Positions 31,517-37,741 of a DNA stretch of 37,741 bases are shown in pieces (within the stretch, counting starts at the first letter, position 1; each line of letters begins with the position of its first letter). The translations under genes were made by a program, and so were the position numbers. The notes below the pieces were generated by a model, which saw only the letters and a list, made by a program, of their open reading frames with translations, was not told the origin of the DNA and searched no databases. The stretch is from CAZIPZ01 sp964541075 (GTDB lineage Bacteria; Acidobacteriota; Terriglobia; 20CM-2-55-15): NCBI GenBank assembly GCA_964541075.1, contig CAZIPZ010000010.1:1-37741 (forward strand), given 5' to 3'.

Positions 31517-32860
31517 TCAAGAAGGACGTTCGAAGACATTCGGATCGAACTCACTGAAGAAGTCGGTATGCAATTGCCGCATTGCGGCGCTCGCATCCTT
31601 ATCATCAACGATAAAGCTCAAATTGATGTTGGAGCCGCCATGCGAAATCATAAGGATATTGATGTCACGGATGCTTCCGAAAACTCGATGAGCAACCCCG
31701 GGTGTGTATTTCAAATTCGATCCCACGACGCAGATCAATGCCATATCCGACCGGACATTAACGTCTCCGAATGGACGTAGATCTTCGATAATCGCCGCCA
31801 ACGATGATGTGCTGTCCAGGGTCAGGGAGACCGAAACCTCAGAAGTCGCAACCATATCGACAGGAGTGTGATGACGATCGAAGACCTCGAACAATGCACG
31901 GAGGAATCCATGAGCCATCAGCATGCGGGAGGATGTAATCGTAACCACCGTTATGCCGCGCTTGCATGCGATCGACTTGAGGAGATTTTTTGTTGGGCGC
32001 GCTTCATTGGTGATTCGGGTTCCAGTCCCTTTTGGATTTCTGGAATTGAGAATGTATACAGGAATGCTTTTTTCGACTGCCGGAAGAACAGTCATGGGAT
32101 GCAGGACTTTGGCGCCGAAATAGGCTAGCTCTGACGCTTCAGCGAAGGAAATGTCCTTGACCTTCCACGCCTGCGGCACGATGCGCGGATCGGCCGTAAG
32201 CATGCCATCGACATCCGTCCAGATTTGAATTTCTTCGGCGTTCATGGCAGCACCTACAATTGCTGCAGAATAATCCGATCCGCCGCGTCCGAGCGTCGTC
32301 GTGACGCCGGTCGCGGTTGCACCAATGTAGCCCCCCATGACCACAACCCGTCCCGCTTCGAGGTGCTTTCTGGCATGTTCTTCAAGGCGTTCGGCTGTAG
32401 CCTCCTGGTTGGGTGCGGCTTTCCCGAAACGTGCGTCGGTGACCATGCATTGTCTTGCATCCACGTGAACGGCATCGCACCCAATCCGTTTGAGCCGTTC
32501 AACGACAATCAGTGACGAAAGCATTTCGCCGAATGAAGCCACTTGATCCTGGGTTCGGGCGGATAATTCGCCGATGACGCTCAGGCCCCGCAGAATCTCG
32601 CGCAATCGACCAAAGAGGTCAGAGGCGGATGGCAGCAGCTCAACGTGGCGCCGTTCCAGCGTGTTGACGATGGCGGTGGCGTTGTCGATCTCGCCCTTGG
32701 CGGCGAGAGAACCAGCTTCGAGCAGCCCATTGGTGGCTCCCGCCAGAGCGGAAACGACGACGAATGGCTTACGGGCGATGCGTTCTTTGACGATGAGGCA
32801 GGACCGGTCGATTGCGGCGCCGTCTTCAACGGACGTGCCGCCGAATTTCATAACAATCAT
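31517..32860 (-). CDS. lysC: Aspartate kinase
   Basis: Aspartate kinase phosphorylates L-aspartate, the first step to lysine, threonine, methionine and diaminopimelate. The 447-aa monofunctional protein starts MIVMKFGGTSVEDGAA, with the KFGGTS signature. It carries FVVVSALAGATNGLL, FGEMLSSLIV, VVMGGYIGATATGVTTTLGRGGSDYSA, IWTDVDGMLTADPR and SELAYFGAKVLHPMT. The regulatory part has two ACT domains (around residues 305-375 and 385-447, with ITVVTITSSRML and VCVVGSNL-like strands), so feedback control by end products is expected. The ATG at the family N-terminus is used; a longer reading starts 42 nt upstream. It lies 45 nt downstream of gltD on the same strand. Confidence 0.95.
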   Translation of the reverse strand: MIVMKFGGTSVEDGAAIDRSCLIVKERIARKPFVVVSALAGATNGLLEAGSLAAKGEIDNATAIVNTLERRHVELLPSASDLFGRLREILRGLSVIGELSARTQDQVASFGEMLSSLIVVERLKRIGCDAVHVDARQCMVTDARFGKAAPNQEATAERLEEHARKHLEAGRVVVMGGYIGATATGVTTTLGRGGSDYSAAIVGAAMNAEEIQIWTDVDGMLTADPRIVPQAWKVKDISFAEASELAYFGAKVLHPMTVLPAVEKSIPVYILNSRNPKGTGTRITNEARPTKNLLKSIACKRGITVVTITSSRMLMAHGFLRALFEVFDRHHTPVDMVATSEVSVSLTLDSTSSLAAIIEDLRPFGDVNVRSDMALICVVGSNLKYTPGVAHRVFGSIRDINILMISHGGSNINLSFIVDDKDASAAMRQLHTDFFSEFDPNVFERPS

Positions 32861-32905
32861 GTTACGGAGAATAGCATGATGTGAACAGCTCGAATCGCGC
32901 AATCC

Positions 32906-34327
32906 CTACGGCAGATCAGTGGCTCCCATGAGGAACTGATCCATGCCTCGAGCCGCGTCACGTCCTTCGCGAATCGCCCATACCACGAGAGACTGACCGC
33001 GAGACATGTCGCCTGCGGCGAAAACGCCTGGAACACTTGTCATCTTCGAAGCATCTACGGACACGTTGCCCCGGCTGTCGAGAGCGACACCGAGTTGTGC
33101 CAGCATGCCCTCACGTTCGGGTCCCACAAATCCCATAGCGAGCAGCACAAGATCCACATCCATCGTGAATTCCGAGCCCTCAACTTCACGCATGCTTCTT
33201 TCCACAAATTCAACATGCACGCCATGCAGCTGCGCCACTTGGCCGTCATGGCCCGTGAAACTCTTCGTGAGGACGGCATACTCCCGTTCACCGCCCTCTT
33301 CGTGAGCCGAAGAGGTGCGGAAAATATTCGGCCAGTTCGGCCAGGGATTCTCTAGCACTCGCTCCCGCGGCGGTTTAGGCAGAAGCTCGAACTGAGCTAC
33401 CGATTTGGCGCCTTGCCGGTGAACGGTCCCGAGGCAGTCGGCGCCTGTGTCGCCGCCGCCGATAATGACGACGTGCTTATTTTTCGCTGTAATGAATTCG
33501 GAATCGGGAATGATATCGCCCTCGCAGCGCTTGTTCTGGAGCGTGAGATATTCCATCGCGAAATGGATGCCTTTGAGCTCCCTTCCAGGTACGCGTAGAT
33601 CGCGAGCAGCTGTCGCGCCGCCTGCGAGAAGAAGGGCGTCGTACTCACTCCTCAGTTCCTCGACGGAAACATTCACGCCGACATTTGCGTTCGTCCGGAA
33701 GGTGATGCCTTCTTCAGACATAATGTTCAGACGGCGATCCAGGGAGTTCTTTTCCATCTTGAATTCAGGTATACCGTACCTCAGCAGTCCGCCGATTCGG
33801 TCATCTCGTTCGAATACGGTCACCCAGTGGCCAGCCTGATTCAATTGGGCTGCGGCTGCAAGACCGGCGGGACCCGAGCCGACAATCGCGATGCGTTTGC
33901 CTGTGCGAACAGCGGGCGGGGACGGTTTGACCCAGCCTTCGCGGAAAGCTCGATCGATGATTGCGACCTCGACATTCTTGATCGTGACCGGATCCGCGTT
34001 CAGTCCAAGAACGCAGGCGCCTTCGCAGGGCGCTGGACAGATTCGTCCTGTGAATTCCGGGAAGTTATTTGTAGCGAGAAGGCGCTGAAGGGCCTCTTTC
34101 CAGCGGTCGCGGTACACCAGATCATTCCAGTCCGGAATGATGTTTCCCAAAGGACAGCCCTGGTGACAAAAAGGAATGCCGCAGTCCATACAGCGGGATG
34201 CCTGGGCTTTCAGCTTGTCATCCGGAAAATCTCTGTAGACTTCTTTCCAGTCGTGAATGCGCTCTGAAACGGGACGCCGCTCCGGAGTGATGCGTGCGAT
34301 CTGAAGGAAACCTTTTGGATTACCCAT
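32906..34327 (-). CDS. gltD: Glutamate synthase (NADPH) small subunit
   Basis: GltD passes electrons from NADPH through FAD and Fe-S clusters to GltB. The 473-aa protein begins MGNPKGFLQIARI. Two cysteine clusters for [4Fe-4S] centres follow (ASRCMDCGIPFCHQGCPLGN, and GRICPAPCEGACVLG). Next are the FAD-binding GSGPAGLAAAAQLNQAGH, IGGLLRYGIPEFKMEK, the NADPH-binding IIGGGDTGADCLG, and the C-terminal FAAGDMSRGQSLVVWAI. The ATG lies 8 nt inside the end of gltB, so the two subunits are translationally coupled and made in step. Upstream in-frame codons would overlap gltB much further and are ignored. Confidence 0.96.
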   Translation of the reverse strand: MGNPKGFLQIARITPERRPVSERIHDWKEVYRDFPDDKLKAQASRCMDCGIPFCHQGCPLGNIIPDWNDLVYRDRWKEALQRLLATNNFPEFTGRICPAPCEGACVLGLNADPVTIKNVEVAIIDRAFREGWVKPSPPAVRTGKRIAIVGSGPAGLAAAAQLNQAGHWVTVFERDDRIGGLLRYGIPEFKMEKNSLDRRLNIMSEEGITFRTNANVGVNVSVEELRSEYDALLLAGGATAARDLRVPGRELKGIHFAMEYLTLQNKRCEGDIIPDSEFITAKNKHVVIIGGGDTGADCLGTVHRQGAKSVAQFELLPKPPRERVLENPWPNWPNIFRTSSAHEEGGEREYAVLTKSFTGHDGQVAQLHGVHVEFVERSMREVEGSEFTMDVDLVLLAMGFVGPEREGMLAQLGVALDSRGNVSVDASKMTSVPGVFAAGDMSRGQSLVVWAIREGRDAARGMDQFLMGATDLP

Positions 34328-37300
34328 GCCGCACCGCTGAAACCGTTGCGGATTGTACGACGCCTTCGTTGAGTGCGCGCCTGTAGTCAAGAGGCATGAT
34401 CTTCACCAATTTTTCCCGATACGACTTCCATTCGCTCAGGATCTTCTTCGCGCGCGTGCTTCCTGTTAGTTCTGCGTGCCGATTGATCAAGCCTTTGACC
34501 GTCTGTTCTTCGGCTGCATCGATAACGCTTTCCAGATCGACCATCTCGAGATTGCAACGCTGCGCGAAATCTCCAATCTCGTCGATGACATACGCGATCC
34601 CACCGCTCATACCAGCGGCAAAGTTACGGCCTGTCGGACCTAGCACGACGACGCGCCCGCCCGTCATATACTCGCAGCCGTGATCCCCAACACCTTCGAC
34701 AACTGTCTGCGCACCGCTGTTCCGGACGGCAAAGCGTTCGCCTGCAACGCCCCGAATGAAGGCCTCTCCGCTCGTTGCCCCGTAAAGCGCAACATTTCCG
34801 ACAATGATGTTTTTTTCCGCGGCAAACGCGGAACCCGCAGGTGGATACACGATCAGGCGCCCTCCCGAAAGCCCTTTGCCGAAGTAATCATTAGCGTCGC
34901 CTTCGAGAGTCATGCTCAGCCCATTGGGAATGAACGCTCCGAAACTCTGACCGGCTGATCCCTTGAAATTGATGCGGATCGTATCCTCCGGCAAACCATC
35001 TCCGCCGTGCCTTCGTGTAATCTCGCTTCCCAGCATGGCGCCAACGGTGCGATTCACATTGCGGATCGGAAGTTTTATGTCGAGGGGTTTCCTGGACTCC
35101 AGGGCATCCTTTGCAAGTTCGATCAAAGTCTTGTCGAGAACGTGCTCCAGGCCGTGATCCTGACCCTGGACACATCGAGTCATGACGCCAGCAGAGACCT
35201 GCGGCATATAGAGCATGGGGGTGAGGTCCAGCTTCCTGGCTTTCCAATGTTCAATGGCTTTACGTGCATCGAGCTTATCCATACGCCCAATCATTTCATC
35301 CATCGTGCGAAAGCCGAGTTGAGCCATTAATTCCCGGACTTCCTGGGCGATCATCTGGAAGAAGTTGACGACGTGTTCGGGCTTGCCCGTGTATTTCTCG
35401 CGAAGAACGGGGTCCTGTGTCGCTATGCCGACCGGACACGTATTCAGATGACAGACGCGCATCATGATGCAGCCGGTGACGATGAGAGCCGAAGTGGCAA
35501 AGCCAAATTCTTCGGCGCCCAATAAGGCGGCGACCACAACGTCTCTTCCGGTTTTCAACTGTCCGTCGGTTTGAACGATGATTCGACTGCGCAGATTGTT
35601 CAGAACCAGGACCTGATGGGTTTCCGCGAGACCGAGTTCCCAGGGAACGCCGGCGTGTTTGATGCTCGTCACCGGTGAGGCGCCCGTTCCGCCGCTGTCG
35701 CCAGATATGAGAACAACGTCTGCATGCGCCTTTGCAACGCCCGCCGCGACTGTTCCGACTCCGACTTCTGAAACCAGCTTTACACTGACTCGCGCCTGCG
35801 GGTTGGCGTTTTTCAAGTCAAAGATGAGCTGCGCGAGGTCTTCGATCGAATAGATATCGTGATGGGGCGGAGGCGAAATCAGGCCGACTCCGGGCGTGGA
35901 ATGACGCACGCGAGCGATGTTCTTGTCCACCTTGTGGCCCGGCAACTGTCCGCCTTCTCCGGGCTTGGCGCCCTGCGCCATCTTGATTTGAAGTTCGTTC
36001 GCGTTCACCAGATATTGACTGGTTACGCCGAAACGGCCCGAAGCGACTTGCTTGATGGCGCTCGAACGCGAATCTCCGTTCGGATCCGGTATGTAGCGCG
36101 CTGGATCTTCACCACCCTCCCCAGTGTTGCTTCTGCCGCCGATTCGGTTCATGGCGATGGCGAGCGTTTCATGTGCTTCCTTGCTGATCGATCCGAATGA
36201 CATCGCTCCTGTGGCAAACCGTTTGACAATGACTTCGACAGGTTCAACTTCGTCCAGCGGCGCCGGATTCTCGGCGAGCCGCAGAGTCAAAAGGCCCCGG
36301 AGTGTGCAGAGGCGTTCACTCGTTGTGTCGACGAGTTTGCTGTATTCCTTGAAGATCTTGTAGCTGTTCATCCGCGTCGCGAATTGCAGCTTGTGGACAG
36401 TCTCAGGGTTGTAGATGTGGTATTCGCCGTCCTGCCGCCACTGATATTGGCCGCCGGTTTCCAGATCGGGCGTGCGAACCGGGCGCTGGGGAAAGGCATG
36501 ACGATGGCGCGAAATCACTTCCTGCGCCACTTCTTCGAGTCCAATGCCGCTGATGCGAGTAGGAGTGCCCGTGAAATAGGCGTCGACGAAGGACTGATCC
36601 AGGCCGATCGCTTCGAAAATTTGCGCCCCCCGATAGCTCTGCAGCGTGGATATGCCCATTTTCGACATGACTTTGAGCACGCCCTTTTTGACGGCCTTCG
36701 TGTAGTGATTCACGGCCTTACGATGATCCAGGCCTTCCAGGAGGTTCTGACGGATCATGTCATCCAGGGTTTCAAAGGCCAAATAGGGGTTTACAGCCGA
36801 CGCGCCGTAGCCAATCAGCAGGCAATAATGATGCACTTCACGGGCGTCGCCGGTCTCGATGATCAGCGAGGACTTGGTCCGCATTCCGGTGCGAACCAGA
36901 TGATGATGCAGAGCCGATGTGGCGAGCAGGCTCGGAATAGGTGCATGGTCCTTGTCGATGGCCCGGTCGGAAAGGATCAGAATCGTTGCGCCCGATTTGA
37001 TGGCGAGCGTCGCCGTTTCAAACAAGTGCTGGAGTGCACGCTCCAGGCCGACTCCGCCTTCCGCCACTTCGAACACCATCGGCAACGTCGCCGAACGAAA
37101 ACCCGGAATCGAAGCATGACGCAGCCTGGCGAGATCTTCGTTGTCGATCACCGGAGAAAGGACCTTGATCATCCGGCAGCTTTCCGGTTCTGGTTTCAGG
37201 AGATTCTTTTCCGGACCCAGCGCCGTGACCATCGAAGTCACCAACTCTTCGCGTATGGCATCGAGCGGCGGATTTGTCACCTGCGCAAAGAGCTGCTTGA

Positions 37301-37741
37301 AGTAATTGAACAGCGGTGGCGCGAAATCCGACAAAACGGCGAGCGGTGTGTCGTTGCCCATCGACCCGATGGCCTCCTCGCCGTTCTTCGCCATAGGCGC
37401 CATCAGTATCCTGAGATCTTCATGGGTGTAACCGAACATCTGCTGGCGCAGCAGGACCGTCGCGTGATTCGGCTCAGGCACATGAGGAGGCGCCGGGAGA
37501 TCTGAGAGCCGAACGAGATTGTCATTCAGCCACTGCCGGTATGGCTTCTGTGTTGCAATATTTTGCTTCAACTCCGCGTCGTCAATAATGCGTCCTTCGC
37601 GTGTATCCACGAGGAACATCTTGCCGGGCTGCAGGCGTCCCTTCTGAACAATGTCTTCTGGCGGCACATCGAGTACTCCGACCTCGGACGCCATAACGAC
37701 CATTCCGGTTTTTGTGACGTAATATCGGGAAGGCCGCAGGC
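34320..37741 (-). CDS. gltB: Glutamate synthase (NADPH) large subunit, 5' end outside the window
   Basis: GltB hydrolyses glutamine, channels ammonia and makes two glutamates from glutamine and 2-oxoglutarate. The visible 1,139 or so codons enter the gene at the end of the N-terminal amidotransferase domain (RYYVTKTGMVVMASEVGVLD). The central domain (GYTHEDLRILMAPMAKNGEEAIGSMGNDTP) follows. The FMN-binding synthase domain has GEGGEDPARY, QVASGRFGVTSQYL, MAQGAKPGEGGQLPG, ISGDSGGTGASP and the 3Fe-4S cluster in CIMMRVCHLNTCPVG. The last part is the C-terminal beta-helix (GSAGQSFGAFIP, GGRLIVYPP, FAAGMSGGIAYV). Full proteins are about 1,500 aa, so roughly 370 residues, including the catalytic N-terminal Cys, lie beyond 37741. 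No start can be assigned. Confidence 0.96.
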   Translation of the reverse strand, partial: LRPSRYYVTKTGMVVMASEVGVLDVPPEDIVQKGRLQPGKMFLVDTREGRIIDDAELKQNIATQKPYRQWLNDNLVRLSDLPAPPHVPEPNHATVLLRQQMFGYTHEDLRILMAPMAKNGEEAIGSMGNDTPLAVLSDFAPPLFNYFKQLFAQVTNPPLDAIREELVTSMVTALGPEKNLLKPEPESCRMIKVLSPVIDNEDLARLRHASIPGFRSATLPMVFEVAEGGVGLERALQHLFETATLAIKSGATILILSDRAIDKDHAPIPSLLATSALHHHLVRTGMRTKSSLIIETGDAREVHHYCLLIGYGASAVNPYLAFETLDDMIRQNLLEGLDHRKAVNHYTKAVKKGVLKVMSKMGISTLQSYRGAQIFEAIGLDQSFVDAYFTGTPTRISGIGLEEVAQEVISRHRHAFPQRPVRTPDLETGGQYQWRQDGEYHIYNPETVHKLQFATRMNSYKIFKEYSKLVDTTSERLCTLRGLLTLRLAENPAPLDEVEPVEVIVKRFATGAMSFGSISKEAHETLAIAMNRIGGRSNTGEGGEDPARYIPDPNGDSRSSAIKQVASGRFGVTSQYLVNANELQIKMAQGAKPGEGGQLPGHKVDKNIARVRHSTPGVGLISPPPHHDIYSIEDLAQLIFDLKNANPQARVSVKLVSEVGVGTVAAGVAKAHADVVLISGDSGGTGASPVTSIKHAGVPWELGLAETHQVLVLNNLRSRIIVQTDGQLKTGRDVVVAALLGAEEFGFATSALIVTGCIMMRVCHLNTCPVGIATQDPVLREKYTGKPEHVVNFFQMIAQEVRELMAQLGFRTMDEMIGRMDKLDARKAIEHWKARKLDLTPMLYMPQVSAGVMTRCVQGQDHGLEHVLDKTLIELAKDALESRKPLDIKLPIRNVNRTVGAMLGSEITRRHGGDGLPEDTIRINFKGSAGQSFGAFIPNGLSMTLEGDANDYFGKGLSGGRLIVYPPAGSAFAAEKNIIVGNVALYGATSGEAFIRGVAGERFAVRNSGAQTVVEGVGDHGCEYMTGGRVVVLGPTGRNFAAGMSGGIAYVIDEIGDFAQRCNLEMVDLESVIDAAEEQTVKGLINRHAELTGSTRAKKILSEWKSYREKLVKIMPLDYRRALNEGVVQSATVSAVRHG

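Noticed and set aside
36384..37505. Plus-strand 373-codon frame opposite gltB
   Set aside because: The opposite strand is unmistakable glutamate synthase; the product is Arg/His/Gln-rich shadow sequence.

Overview
The window looks like a fragment of a bacterial chromosome, most likely from an uncultured soil-type Acidobacteriota. That placement is an inference from the overall gene set and a GC content that looks moderate to slightly high; there is no rRNA or other marker gene here to prove it. A run of ten N inside coxA shows that this is a draft, probably metagenomic, assembly. The genes are mostly housekeeping or metabolic. No phage, insertion sequence, CRISPR array or tRNA gene was found.

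Layout. (1) 1-2740: corrinoid block, with cobQ (cut by the window edge) divergent from cbiZ-cobD. This fits salvage and remodelling of corrinoids. (2) 2827-5644: a small alpha/beta-barrel protein, an exported HEAT-repeat/cyclophilin fusion, and an overlapping transglutaminase-like gene. (3) 5645-6281: a gene-free stretch holding two degenerate arrays of about 21-bp repeats in opposite orientation around a core with a central hairpin. This is the least explained structure in the window. (4) 6282-9059: a P1-family autoprocessing peptidase and an exported methyltransferase-like protein on the minus strand, then murB on the plus strand. (5) 9140-11132: a tightly coupled mrp-DUF971-ubiX set. Its first two genes together have the domain order of the plant Fe-S scaffold HCF101. 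(6) 11135-12014: clpS and a DoxX-like membrane protein on the minus strand. (7) 12295-22419: a seven-gene peptide ABC importer operon of the Yej/Dpp kind, with three tandem paralogous lipoprotein binding proteins. Every junction is a 1- or 4-nt stop/start overlap. (8) 22506-26978: an aa3-type cytochrome c oxidase operon (coxB, coxA, two subunit III paralogues, subunit IV) ending in a small exported CxxC protein. (9) 26985-31406: a hairpin element, two minus-strand genes (a hypothetical and a DUF421 membrane protein), a YHS-type copper ATPase, and a frameshifted SnoaL-like gene. (10) 31517-37741: lysC, gltD and gltB (5' end outside the window) on the minus strand, covering aspartate-family amino acids and ammonia assimilation.

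How parts work together. The oxidase and the nearby copper pump form a plausible copper/respiration neighbourhood. The binding proteins, two permeases and two ATPases make one complete importer with three alternative receptors. GltB and GltD form glutamate synthase. I did not find an obviously new defence or mobile system. The best candidates for something undescribed are the inverted repeat arrays, the split HCF101-like operon, the extended CbiZ, and the very conserved N-terminal stretch shared by the three binding proteins.
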